DNA from: Pedobacter cryoconitis | Lineage (GTDB): Bacteria > Bacteroidota > Bacteroidia > Sphingobacteriales > Sphingobacteriaceae | Length of the DNA: 64,000 nt | Assembly: GCF_014207135.1 (NCBI RefSeq) | Contig: NZ_JACHCC010000006.1 | Coordinates: 165,124-229,123 of the forward strand | Reading direction: 5' to 3' | Shown here: piece by piece, positions 38,281 through 46,637 of the stretch | How positions within the stretch are numbered: position 1 is the first letter of the stretch | How the letters are laid out: each line of letters begins with the position of its first letter | Made by a program: the position numbers and the translations under genes | Notes under the pieces: model-generated | What the model saw: only the letters and a program-made list of their open reading frames with translations | Told to the model about the DNA's origin: nothing | Databases searched by the model: none

Positions 38281-38398
38281 ATGGTGTTTCGTGAGATTAG
38301 AAGAGTACTAAGTCAGTCGGAAGGTCTCTGAGTCAGAGTTTGATCTGGCAGGTAAACAGCTCGAAGATTATCCATACTTTCTTCAGTTCCGTTCGAAG

Positions 38399-38442
38399 GA
38401 TCTTCGAACGATCTTCGAACCAAGTCCGAACAAAGTCCGAAC
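38399..38442. repeat. four imperfect 11-bp tandem repeats
   Basis: GATCTTCGAAC occurs twice in exact tandem (38399-38409, 38410-38420), followed by CAAGTCCGAAC and AAAGTCCGAAC, giving an 11-bp period close to one helical turn. Another TTCGAA sits just upstream (38392-38397). TTCGAA is itself palindromic. No protein or array is associated, and it is far too short for CRISPR. Confidence 0.7.
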
Positions 38443-38534
38443 CAAAGCACTATTCTTATACTGGTTTTGCTTTACAAATTGTCAATTCTGATGGTTAATA
38501 ATGATCCTCAGCTTAACATCAATCCTGCAACGTT

Positions 38535-38565
38535 ATTGCATATGTGCAGATATGATCTATATTTG
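38535..38565 (+). promoter_or_regulatory. lgt promoter (-33 ATTG, -7 TATATTTG)
   Basis: TATATTTG (38558-38565) with a TTG-containing -33 element (38535-38538) 19 bp upstream. The transcript should start near 38571, giving a ~23-nt leader. Confidence 0.65.
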
Positions 38566-38593
38566 CGGATACTAACATTTTAAGCAGACAGAT

Positions 38594-39430
38594 ATGAGTA
38601 TAGCTACAATTATATGGAACCCGGGTGATTCGTTGATAGATTTGGGTTTTTTTGCCCTGAGGTATTATTCTATGTTCTTTCTGCTTGCTTTCGTTTCCAG
38701 TTATATCGTAGTCAAAAAACAATTTATCAAATATGGCATTGATGTCGCGCTGATGGATTCGCTGACCATTTATGTGGTGTTGGGAACGCTGATCGGTGCA
38801 CGTTTAGGTCATTGTCTTTTTTACGATTTTGATTATTACTCTCATCACCCCCTTGAAATTATCCTGCCTGTTACTTTTAGCCCGCATTTTCGTATTACAG
38901 GTTTCCAGGGACTGGCAAGTCATGGAGGAGGGATAGGTATTATGCTGAGTTTGATCTTATTCAGCAGAAAATTCAAATTGAAACTATGGTTCCTGTTAGA
39001 TCAGATTGCTTTGGTTGTACCGCTGGCGGGTACTTTTATCCGTCTGGGAAACCTGATGAATTCAGAAATTATTGGAAAACCTACTGATGTGAGCTGGGCA
39101 TTTGTTTTTCTGAAAGATGATAATATACCCCGTCATCCTGCTCAGTTGTATGAGGCCATTGCTTACCTTTTAATTTTTGTGGCAGTTTATCTGATGATGA
39201 GGAAGTATCCGAAATCTTCAGGATTTTATTTTGGAATGGTCATCTTCCTGATTTTCTGTTTCAGAATAGGTATTGAATTTATCAAAGAAGATCAGTCAGC
39301 TTTCGAAGCAGGGCTGCTCCTGAATATGGGACAGCTACTGAGTATTCCTTTCATTCTGACCGGTCTGGTTATTATGTATTTTAAAAGAGGAAAACCGGAA
39401 GAGATAACGATGAAAACTGCTAAGCAATAG
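38594..39430 (+). CDS. lgt: prolipoprotein diacylglyceryl transferase
   Basis: Lgt transfers a diacylglyceryl group from phosphatidylglycerol to the lipobox Cys of prolipoproteins, the first step of lipoprotein maturation. The 278-residue protein has about seven membrane helices. The SHGGGIG motif and the signature RLGNLMNSEIIGKPTD with its conserved Arg and Asn are present. The 3' end overlaps the convergent MFS gene by 11 nt. The enzyme serves the many lipoproteins seen in this window. Confidence 0.95.
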   Translation: MSIATIIWNPGDSLIDLGFFALRYYSMFFLLAFVSSYIVVKKQFIKYGIDVALMDSLTIYVVLGTLIGARLGHCLFYDFDYYSHHPLEIILPVTFSPHFRITGFQGLASHGGGIGIMLSLILFSRKFKLKLWFLLDQIALVVPLAGTFIRLGNLMNSEIIGKPTDVSWAFVFLKDDNIPRHPAQLYEAIAYLLIFVAVYLMMRKYPKSSGFYFGMVIFLIFCFRIGIEFIKEDQSAFEAGLLLNMGQLLSIPFILTGLVIMYFKRGKPEEITMKTAKQ

Positions 39431-40616
39431 CAGTTTTCATTTTAGGTTTGGTACTGAATTTCCAGGTGAGCAGAAGACATAGTAAAAACCCTCCGAAGGC
39501 CAATGCTGCGCCTACATATTCTGGTGATGTAAAACCATAGGCGAGTATTGGCAGGCCTCCCAGAAAAGCTCCTAATGCATTTCCTGTGTTAGCACTGGCC
39601 TGCATAGCTGAAGAAGCCAGCATTTCCGCACCTTTAGCAGCACCAATCATCAGCATCTGCATCGGTGCAATGACGGCAAAGGCTAATGCACCAGTGACAA
39701 AGGTCAGCAGGATTGCAGCTACTTTAAAATGACTCAGCAAGGCAACCAGGATCAGTGTAATAATCATGGACAGTAATAAATAACGGGTTGTTTTAAGCGG
39801 AGAGAATTTATCTGCCAGACGGCCACCGATGAAATTTCCTACGGCCATGCCCAGACCTGCAACAACCATAATAGGTGTAATCATATTACTGCCAAAATGT
39901 GCTACTTCGGTCATCAGTGGGGCGATATAACTGATCCAGGCAAACAGACCTCCGGTGCCAATGGCAGAGATTCCTATAATGATCCAGAGTTCGGGTTTTT
40001 TAAAAACTTTAAGGCTGTCAGAAAACTTAGTTTCCGATTGCGAAGCTAAGACCGGTAACCAGCGTTTGATACTTGCTGCAGTAATCAGGGCAATGACCGA
40101 AACGACGACAAATGAGAGTCTCCAGCTTAAGTTATGGCCGATAAATGTACCCAGCGGAACACCAATAATATTAGCGATCGTTAGACCGGCAAACATTACT
40201 GAAACCGATTTAGCCTCACTGCCAGGGTCAGCAAGTCTGCTGGCTACTACAGCTCCGATACCAAAAAAAGCACCGTGTGGTAAACCAACCAGGAACCTTG
40301 CAGCAAGGAGTAGCCCATAGGTAGGAGCAAGACTGAATAATATATTACCGGCGGCAACCATAATCATCAGTCCGATCAGTACTTTTTTAGGAGGATATTT
40401 ACCCAGTATACCGACCATGATCGGGGCGCCGATAATTACACCTAATGCATAAATTGAAATCAGGTTTCCAGCTGCAGGGATGTTGATTTTAAGTGTTCTG
40501 GCTACATCTGGTAATACGCCCATCATCATAAACTCTGTCATTCCCAGGCTAATGCCACCCAGGCAGAGTGTGATCAGACTTGTTTTTGTATTGGTGATTA
40601 ATTTCAGGATCTTCAT
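39420..40616 (-). CDS. MFS transporter, DHA1 family (AraJ/YdhP-like)
   Basis: ATG 40616 is chosen over a TTG three codons upstream, since that TTG lies inside a perfect -7 element. The 398-residue protein has about 12 membrane helices in two halves. The N-terminal LGGISLGMTEFMMMGVLPDVA segment and the motif-A-like GKYPPKKVLIG are typical of drug or sugar efflux carriers of the AraJ/YdhP group. Substrate is unknown. The 3' end overlaps lgt by 11 nt. With the -7 element six bases before the ATG, the mRNA should be leaderless. Confidence 0.88.
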   Translation of the reverse strand: MKILKLITNTKTSLITLCLGGISLGMTEFMMMGVLPDVARTLKINIPAAGNLISIYALGVIIGAPIMVGILGKYPPKKVLIGLMIMVAAGNILFSLAPTYGLLLAARFLVGLPHGAFFGIGAVVASRLADPGSEAKSVSVMFAGLTIANIIGVPLGTFIGHNLSWRLSFVVVSVIALITAASIKRWLPVLASQSETKFSDSLKVFKKPELWIIIGISAIGTGGLFAWISYIAPLMTEVAHFGSNMITPIMVVAGLGMAVGNFIGGRLADKFSPLKTTRYLLLSMIITLILVALLSHFKVAAILLTFVTGALAFAVIAPMQMLMIGAAKGAEMLASSAMQASANTGNALGAFLGGLPILAYGFTSPEYVGAALAFGGFLLCLLLTWKFSTKPKMKTAIA

Positions 40617-40622
40617 TGGGCG

Positions 40623-40630
40623 CAAAGATA
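40623..40630 (-). promoter_or_regulatory. -7 promoter element for the MFS gene
   Basis: Minus-strand TATCTTTG ends six bases before ATG 40616, implying a leaderless transcript. Confidence 0.55.
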
Positions 40631-40655
40631 ATATTCTTCACGCCGATTGCCTGAT

Positions 40656-41294
40656 TTACAGATTTATATGATACGGATATGAAATTTCTATCAAGTCTTC
40701 TGTTAACAGATCCCAGTCTTCCAGGTTATCAACTATGGATAAAACCATTTCCTTTGTCAGCGGTTCCTGTGCAAAAATCCGGGCTACTGTTTCTAAAGGA
40801 ATTCCACTTTCTTTATAGCTTCCTTTGAAATAGTCAGAAGCCCATTTAACATAAGTTGCAGGTTCTCCGTCCAAAGGACTAAGCAGCTCTTCGGAATGAT
40901 CGTCATGAGCTGCCGGAATTCCTGTTGCCCATGGGGTACTATTTAATTGCCATATACAGAAGGTTGTTCCGGCCGAATTTACCGGTTCTCCAAAAATAAA
41001 CTCATGAAATACCTCAGGAAGCTGATCTGTTAATTTATCTTTCTCTCCCTGTTCTGCTTCTGAAAAATATCCGTTAATCACTGCTCCTTCATCCCTGAAA
41101 AGGGCTAATAACTGATCCCCCTCTCCGTTACGCATTTCAAAAAACTCTTCTCCTTCGCTCCACTGGCTGTTGTAAGAATAATACCGGTATACCCAATCCT
41201 GACAAAGTATAGCATCTAGCACAGCCATAGCTTTGCAGGCGGATTGTAATGTTTTGTTGCCGGGCAACGACTGAAGATTATTTGTAGCTATCAT
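40656..41294 (-). CDS. conserved hypothetical protein
   Basis: A 212-residue soluble, acidic protein without signal peptide. It is rich in Trp, Tyr and Glu/Asp, with segments such as QDWVYRYYSYNSQW and PVNSAGTTFCIWQLNSTPW. I do not recognise a family. It stands 18 bp after a DUF2071 gene and is probably co-transcribed with it. Nothing suggests a membrane or export role. Confidence 0.6.
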   Translation of the reverse strand: MIATNNLQSLPGNKTLQSACKAMAVLDAILCQDWVYRYYSYNSQWSEGEEFFEMRNGEGDQLLALFRDEGAVINGYFSEAEQGEKDKLTDQLPEVFHEFIFGEPVNSAGTTFCIWQLNSTPWATGIPAAHDDHSEELLSPLDGEPATYVKWASDYFKGSYKESGIPLETVARIFAQEPLTKEMVLSIVDNLEDWDLLTEDLIEISYPYHINL

Positions 41295-41312
41295 AAATAT
41301 TTAAAAGGGTTT

Positions 41313-42026
41313 TTAACCCTGAATTCCTTTTTTGCCTTCGACAGAGATATCTGAACCTTCTGCGAGCATCACTGATACTGGTTGCTGATGATTCAGAAAT
41401 TCAAACTCCGGACCGTAGGTGTGTGCAAAATCTACGGCTATTTTAAAGTCTCTCACTTTATATTGTGCCCATTTGGGATGTTTAACTTCATATTCGTTTG
41501 TCTTCGAATCGCTGCATCTGGTATAGCCCCAGTAATGTCCTGTAATAAAATCAGCTTCGCTGTCAGGTAAAATTTCTGATAGCGCCTTGTTTGCCGTTAC
41601 GCTAAAGACCTGCCATTCATTTTTACTTCTCCAGCTATATTCCACTTCGCGTTCCTCTTCTGTCTCTGACCAGCGGTGGGTCATTGGCATAGTTTCGTAA
41701 TTCTCGTGGTAAACTGTATTGGCAACTACCGAAAGTGCAAATTTAGGTACGATTTCTTTAATAAAGACTACACCACGTTTAGTCGTATCACCATCTTTGT
41801 ATTTTACATAGAAGCGAAGGTTCACTTCTTCAAAATTAGCATGAAAGGGGATACTGAACCCCAGTAATTTTGTGTTTTTGAAAAGAAAGCCGATTAAACT
41901 TACATAACAGGTGTCATTCCAAATGTCCAGCTCTGTACCTGCAGGCAAATACGGAAGTAATAGATCTTGATTGACGGCATAGTTAGCGATAGCTAATTTT
42001 CTCCATTCAGCGGTTAAAAAACTCAT
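41313..42026 (-). CDS. YqjF family protein (DUF2071)
   Basis: ATG 42026 gives a 237-residue protein beginning MSFLTAEWRKLAIANYAV, as usual for the DUF2071/YqjF family; a longer reading would add 23 unlikely residues. The family segments LLLPYLPAGTELDIWNDTCYVSLIGFLF, FHANFEEVNLRFYVK and RGVVFIKEIVP are clear. The structural fold is acetoacetate-decarboxylase-like, but no reaction is established. The leader holds nested short inverted repeats (42032-42070). It precedes the hypothetical gene at 40656-41294. Confidence 0.82.
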   Translation of the reverse strand: MSFLTAEWRKLAIANYAVNQDLLLPYLPAGTELDIWNDTCYVSLIGFLFKNTKLLGFSIPFHANFEEVNLRFYVKYKDGDTTKRGVVFIKEIVPKFALSVVANTVYHENYETMPMTHRWSETEEEREVEYSWRSKNEWQVFSVTANKALSEILPDSEADFITGHYWGYTRCSDSKTNEYEVKHPKWAQYKVRDFKIAVDFAHTYGPEFEFLNHQQPVSVMLAEGSDISVEGKKGIQG

Positions 42027-42113
42027 TAAGGTTAGGTCTAGTGATTGATAGACCAATGTACTAAACCTAAATGATAATGGACAATTAAATGGCAAGAACG
42101 TGTCATTCCAATT

Positions 42114-42470
42114 TCAGGATTTGCCTTCCGGAGCCCTTCGTATACTCAATTTCTCCTTTTCCAGCTCAATATAGCCATAGTCATAGCAAAAGGTGCAGAC
42201 TTTTCCTGCCGGGTCACTCAGGCGGTGTGTAAAGAAAGTAAAGTCAAATCCAATGGCCCTGAGTGTAGGAATAGTAGTTATCTCGACGCCCTGACGGCTC
42301 AGGTTTTCAAGAATACCAGCATTTTTTCTAAGTATGCGATTGATTTGTTTCACACTATCGTTGCGGGTTTTATTAATTGAATTATTATAGTTGCAGCGAC
42401 AATGGTCACCGCAGAACTTTTTATCTGCACGTCCATTTACCGCATCTCCACAGTCCAGGCAATATTTCAT
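42114..42470 (-). CDS. small zinc-ribbon-like protein
   Basis: ATG 42470 opens MKYCLDCGDAVNGRADKKFCGDHCR, an N-terminal treble-clef-like zinc site with Cys pairs CxxC and CxxxC. Another two cysteines (VCTFC) occur near residue 94. At 118 residues it fits a group of small Bacteroidota proteins with an N-terminal Zn-binding motif and a helical body; function is unknown. It is divergent from ssb, and the shared upstream region contains a long interrupted palindrome (42505-42549). Confidence 0.68.
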   Translation of the reverse strand: MKYCLDCGDAVNGRADKKFCGDHCRCNYNNSINKTRNDSVKQINRILRKNAGILENLSRQGVEITTIPTLRAIGFDFTFFTHRLSDPAGKVCTFCYDYGYIELEKEKLSIRRAPEGKS

Positions 42471-42498
42471 CGGTATATATATTGTTTTTAACGGTGAT

Positions 42499-42555
42499 GA
42501 AGCTATCATAAGCATATTTATTGCTGTTTGTAAGCGGTATGCTTATGATGGTTTC
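42499..42555. promoter_or_regulatory. interrupted 12-bp palindrome between the zinc-ribbon gene and ssb
   Basis: ATCATAAGCATA (42505-42516) and TATGCTTATGAT (42538-42549) are perfect reverse complements around a 21-base spacer. Beyond three unpaired bases on each side, the flanks GATGAA/TTCATC pair too. It lies about 35 bp before the minus-strand ATG and could be an operator or a leader structure. Confidence 0.45.
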
Positions 42556-42714
42556 ATCGGGTTAAATTAATTCGTTCTTCCTGATTTGTGGTTAAAATAT
42601 CCGGAAAACATTTTTCAGAAATAACCGGTTATAAACGGTTAATAAACGATTGGTGGTTGTTCTATTTTCATATTTGCCTTTGCAGTATTGCTGTTGGTAA
42701 TTAATTATGAAAAT

Positions 42715-43056
42715 ATGGATAGAGTAAAAAATAGTGTGCGTTTAACAGGTTACGCAGGTACGGATCCGGTTGTTATAGCCTTCGGCACAGGGAAAAAAAT
42801 GGCCAGGTTAAGTCTTGGTGTACATGAGTTCTATAAAAATAGTTTGGGCGAGGCGATAGATCAGACGCAGTGGTTCAACCTGATTTTCTGGAATCACAAA
42901 GTAGAACTGGTAGAGGAGACGGTGAAGAAAGGTACGGCGTTACGTATTGAAGGAAAATTGAGTGCGCAGAGTTATACCGATAGAAACGGGGATCAGAGAT
43001 ATACAACAGAGATTGTAATCAATGAGCTGGAGATTATAGATAAATATGAGTTGTGA
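42715..43056 (+). CDS. ssb: single-stranded DNA-binding protein, short form
   Basis: A 113-residue OB-fold SSB starting MDRVKNSVRLTGYAGTDP; ATG 42715 is chosen to give this normal N-terminus. The WFNLIFWNHKVELVEETVKKGTALRIEGKL stretch is typical. Unlike standard SSB there is no Gly/Pro/Gln linker or acidic C-terminal tip (such as DDDIPF), so recruitment of partner proteins through the tip is not expected. It is probably a secondary SSB rather than the essential one. Two near-identical CGGTTA(A)TAAA direct repeats lie upstream (about 42627-42648). Confidence 0.9.
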   Translation: MDRVKNSVRLTGYAGTDPVVIAFGTGKKMARLSLGVHEFYKNSLGEAIDQTQWFNLIFWNHKVELVEETVKKGTALRIEGKLSAQSYTDRNGDQRYTTEIVINELEIIDKYEL

Positions 43057-43073
43057 GCGACCCATTTTAGATA

Positions 43074-43113
43074 TAGCCACCCGGGAGATCTTTGTTGTCT
43101 GCCCAGGTGGTTA
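43074..43113. terminator. hairpin between ssb and the convergent TonB receptor gene
   Basis: Arms tagccacccggg (43074-43085) and cccaggtggtta (43102-43113) pair at 10 of 12 positions (two G-U or mismatch). T residues after it are few; it may act for both convergent genes. Confidence 0.5.
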
Positions 43114-43118
43114 TGTTA

Positions 43119-45173
43119 TTAAATGCGAAAATTAAGACCGCCATAGTAATTTCTGGTTGCTGCAGCATTGAAGTATCTGCCTCCAGCGGCATTAAGATCA
43201 TTACCGAGACTGTAGCGTTGATTAAGCAGGTTATCAACACCCGCAAAGATTTCTACAGGGAAATTGGCAATCTTTATTGCACTCCATCCGATTTTGCCCT
43301 GGACAAGATGGTAAGCCTTAGCGTAAACTGTATTGGCATCTGTCAGGGGAGTTTCAGAGGTGTAGTTATGTTGAAGGAAAATATAAAGCCCTTTCGGCAA
43401 CCGTAAGTCAATGGAGGTGACTACTACATTTTTGGGAACACCGGTTAAATCTTTACCTGAGAAGTCTGAGCTGCCACTGGTGTAATGCGCAAATTTAAAA
43501 TGACTTAATGTATATGCATTTTTCAGCGCTAAACCCCGGATAGTCGCTGAACTGTTTGGAGGGATGAGCCAGGCTGACAAGGAAGCTTCCAGTCCCCACT
43601 GTTTTGTTCCGCCTGCGTTAATGAAATACTCAGTATTGTTATCATTTAACCTTCTGACAATCGCATTTTCCAGATGATAATAAAAACCAGTCAGGTCGAG
43701 TACGAATCTCCTGCTTTCTGTCTGGTATCTGACACCTGTTTCATAGTTCCATCCACGCTCTGGTTGTAAAGAGGTATTGATTATATTGTCTGATGCCCTG
43801 ACTTCTGCTATGGTAGGAGGAGAGTATCCTTTGCTCAGGGATGCGCGTAAAGAAAGATTGTTAAGGGCCAGATAAGAGAGCGCAATTCTGGGCATTAGTT
43901 GTAAATCAAAACCCTTATTTTTTTTAGGCCCGGGAATGGGACCGAGATGTTCATAATTGTATTGATAAAGGTTCGCACTGGTGGATAACTCTAAGTTTAA
44001 TCTCTGAAAGATATCCACATTTAAATGTGCAAAACTAAAATTAGTTGCTGATTTTATACGATCTGAAGCCTGTAATGCAGCAGGATTTCCATAATTATTA
44101 TCTGTATTAACGATGCTGGAGGCTGTTTTAGAGGCTTCCAATCCTAAATTGAATCGCCAGACGAGCCATTTTAGGTTTTCCACATACTCCACATAAGTTC
44201 TGACACCGAATGTTAATTCTTTCCGGTGTTCATAATTGGTGAGGAACGGATTTTTGAAATCGGTATTGGAAGTGAAAACAGAAAATATATGTTTGAAGTG
44301 CGGACTGAATTGCCAGTTGTTAGTTACACCAGCAAAAAATGTTTTGCTGTATATCCCTGCTTTTTGTTCTTCGGCACTTTTGACATTGCCGGCCGCAGGT
44401 CTTGAAACTTCAGGGGTTTGCCCGTATTCAGTTGCTGTCAATCCTCCGGGGGTTTCATAATGTAAATCACTATAAAATAATAAGGAAGAGAGACTGGCAA
44501 CGGATGAATAATCCCATTTCTGGTTTAACTGAAAATACTTCCGGTCCATCGCACTATGATTACGATAACCATTACTCTTCTGATAAGACTGGGTGATATT
44601 AACCATGTATTTTTTCCATTTGTTTCCGAGGTTCAGGTTTTCCTGAAACAGACCGAAGGAACCGCCTGTGAGATTGAAGGTCAGGCTGGGTTTGTCATTT
44701 GCCGGAACACTGGGGTTAATCAGTACTACTCCACCTGAATTTGCACCATAAATACTACTTTGCGGGCCTTTTAAGACTTCAATATTCCTGACCCCGGACA
44801 GATCAATGGCATTGAGATAAGTATTGCCACTTGCATCTGTAATTGGGAACCCGTCGAAATAGAGTTTAATATTTCTGATTCCAAAAGGTGATCGTAACAG
44901 GCTTCCCCGTATAGATAATCTGTAGCTTCCTGGTGAACGCTCTTCCATCCTTACCCCTGATACCGTATTGAAGGCAGGAACAAATGAACTGCCGGATTGC
45001 AGCGCTATAGTAACCGGGTCGATAATGCCCACAGCCCCTGTTGTTCTCAACAAGGGCTGTGGGGTGAAATATGGACGTATAATAACCTCTTCTAATTTTG
45101 TAGTGTCCTGTCTGGTCTGGCTAAAAGCCGGTAAAATAAAAGCAAACAAGACAAGCGCTAAAGTTAACTTCAT
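43119..45173 (-). CDS. TonB-dependent outer-membrane receptor, candidate PQQ receptor
   Basis: A 684-residue receptor with signal peptide (1-18), a TonB-box-like segment LEEVIIRP near 27-34, a plug domain (VRMEERSPGSYRLSIRG, KLYFDGFPITD, IEVLKGPQSSIYGANSGGV) and a 22-strand-type barrel ending in the aromatic strand NYYGGLNFRI. It lacks the carboxypeptidase-like domain of SusC. The gene directly abuts a sorbosone/glucose-dehydrogenase-like lipoprotein gene with no spacer, so the two are one operon. E. coli PqqU is a TonB receptor for PQQ; by context this one could import PQQ, but the ligand is not proven. It was classed by motifs only. Confidence 0.9.
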   Translation of the reverse strand: MKLTLALVLFAFILPAFSQTRQDTTKLEEVIIRPYFTPQPLLRTTGAVGIIDPVTIALQSGSSFVPAFNTVSGVRMEERSPGSYRLSIRGSLLRSPFGIRNIKLYFDGFPITDASGNTYLNAIDLSGVRNIEVLKGPQSSIYGANSGGVVLINPSVPANDKPSLTFNLTGGSFGLFQENLNLGNKWKKYMVNITQSYQKSNGYRNHSAMDRKYFQLNQKWDYSSVASLSSLLFYSDLHYETPGGLTATEYGQTPEVSRPAAGNVKSAEEQKAGIYSKTFFAGVTNNWQFSPHFKHIFSVFTSNTDFKNPFLTNYEHRKELTFGVRTYVEYVENLKWLVWRFNLGLEASKTASSIVNTDNNYGNPAALQASDRIKSATNFSFAHLNVDIFQRLNLELSTSANLYQYNYEHLGPIPGPKKNKGFDLQLMPRIALSYLALNNLSLRASLSKGYSPPTIAEVRASDNIINTSLQPERGWNYETGVRYQTESRRFVLDLTGFYYHLENAIVRRLNDNNTEYFINAGGTKQWGLEASLSAWLIPPNSSATIRGLALKNAYTLSHFKFAHYTSGSSDFSGKDLTGVPKNVVVTSIDLRLPKGLYIFLQHNYTSETPLTDANTVYAKAYHLVQGKIGWSAIKIANFPVEIFAGVDNLLNQRYSLGNDLNAAGGRYFNAAATRNYYGGLNFRI

Positions 45174-46481
45174 CTATTTAGCTGCCACTCTCCAGATTGT
45201 ACTGCTCACATCATCGGCTACTAACAGGGCACCATCACGGGCAATGGCTACACCTACCGGACGTCCGTAAACCTCGCTTTTAGCTGCATCGGCAATGAAA
45301 CCTGTTAAGAAATCTTCCAGTTTTCCAGAAGGCTTCCCATTTTTAAAAGGAACGAAAGCCACTTTATAACCGGCAAGTTCTGATCTGTTCCAGGAACCAT
45401 GCTGACCAATGAAAGCTCCATTCTGATATCTTTCAGGGAATTTACCGGCCGTATAGAAAGCCAGGCCAAGGGAAGCTGTATGTGAACCAACAGCCAGATC
45501 GGGAACGATAGCGGATTTGACTAATTCCGGATGCTGATCTTTCAGTCTGGGATCTTCATTCTGGCCAAAATAAGAATAAGGCCAGCCATAGAAGGCACCT
45601 GGTTTTACACTGGTGATATAATCGGGAACCAGGTTATCTCCCAGCCCGTCACGTTCGTTTACTGCGGTCCATAATACACCGGTTCCTGGTGCCCAGGCCA
45701 TACCTACCGGGTTTCTGAGGCCAGAAGCATATATTTTTTCTCCTGTTCCATCGGGGTTAACCTCCAGAATATTTGCACGGCGTACTTCGTGCTCCATGCC
45801 ATTTTCCCCAACATTGCTACCAGATCCAACGGTAATATAGATTTTAGAGTGATCTGCATTGGTGATCAGGTTCCTGGTCCAGTGGTTATTATATCCACCT
45901 GCCGGTAAGTCCACAATTTTTTTGCCTTTACCAGTAATCTTAGTATCGCCTGTTTGATAAGGATATACATACAGGCCATCTGTGTTGGCTACATAAAATG
46001 AATTGCCAATAATTAATACACCATAGGGCTGATCAAGGCCGGAGAGAAAGGTGGATTGTAAATCGAATTTGCCATCCTGATTGGTATCTCTGAACAGGAG
46101 TATTGTATTCGCGCTTGAACCACCTACTTCGGCTTTATCTTTACCACTTAGTGCGTTGGCTATCTTTTCTTTGGTATTACGTTCAGAATTGGAAAGCACG
46201 ACCAGTATATCTCCATTGGGTGCAATATAAATGTTTCTTGGACTCTTGATATTCCCTGCGAATTTAGTGACGGTAAATCCCGCCGGTGCAACTGGTGTTT
46301 TACCTTCGGGCCAACCTATAACTTTACTGAAATTGGTTTTTGAAGCCTTGGTATCCGGAGCAGGTAAGTTTAAAGTGTTATCTGTACCAGAACTGTCAAC
46401 TTTGGAGGAAGCAGTTTTTGTCTGAGAATTACAGGATAGCATAATAGGTACAGCGCTGAGGAGAAGGAGGAATTTTTTCAT
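45174..46481 (-). CDS. sorbosone/glucose dehydrogenase-family lipoprotein, PQQ-type
   Basis: ATG 46481 is chosen over a TTG two codons upstream; it opens a lipoprotein signal with LS-Cys17. The 435-residue protein is a beta-propeller of the sorbosone dehydrogenase / soluble glucose dehydrogenase family: SPRNIYIAPNGDILV, NTILLFRDTNQDG, LDQPYGVLII, GGYNNHWTRNL, YASGLRNPVGMAWAP, GAFYGWPYSYFGQ and GQHGSWNRSELAGYKV are seen. Such enzymes oxidise sugars with pyrroloquinoline quinone on the outside of the cell. No PQQ synthesis genes are in the window. The TonB receptor follows directly. Confidence 0.85.
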   Translation of the reverse strand: MKKFLLLLSAVPIMLSCNSQTKTASSKVDSSGTDNTLNLPAPDTKASKTNFSKVIGWPEGKTPVAPAGFTVTKFAGNIKSPRNIYIAPNGDILVVLSNSERNTKEKIANALSGKDKAEVGGSSANTILLFRDTNQDGKFDLQSTFLSGLDQPYGVLIIGNSFYVANTDGLYVYPYQTGDTKITGKGKKIVDLPAGGYNNHWTRNLITNADHSKIYITVGSGSNVGENGMEHEVRRANILEVNPDGTGEKIYASGLRNPVGMAWAPGTGVLWTAVNERDGLGDNLVPDYITSVKPGAFYGWPYSYFGQNEDPRLKDQHPELVKSAIVPDLAVGSHTASLGLAFYTAGKFPERYQNGAFIGQHGSWNRSELAGYKVAFVPFKNGKPSGKLEDFLTGFIADAAKSEVYGRPVGVAIARDGALLVADDVSSTIWRVAAK

Positions 46482-46588
46482 AATCAATAGTTCAATTTTT
46501 GGTATAACAAGTTAGTTAAAAGGAGGTTTGGAGAAAAATATATTTTTAATGTGTAGGAAACTATTTACATGACGGTATGCCTGGATAA

Positions 46589-46620
46589 CAAAAAAGCCCT
46601 GTCCGTTAAGAACAGGGCTT
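46589..46620 (-). terminator. icd terminator
   Basis: Perfect 9-bp arms aagccctgt (46594-46602) and acagggctt (46612-46620); on the minus strand a T run follows at 46593-46589. Confidence 0.85.
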
Positions 46621-46637
46621 CTATTATAAAAAATCTA

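Larger units (their letters stand above)
38281..38593. other. 313-bp intergenic region with 11-bp tandem repeats before lgt
   Basis: No ORF of note. The region contains the tandem repeat tract 38399-38442 and the lgt promoter (38535-38565). Confidence 0.55.

Noticed and set aside
38386..38452. Tandem repeats considered as a CRISPR array
   Set aside because: Units are 11 bp with no spacers, and no cas gene is in the window.
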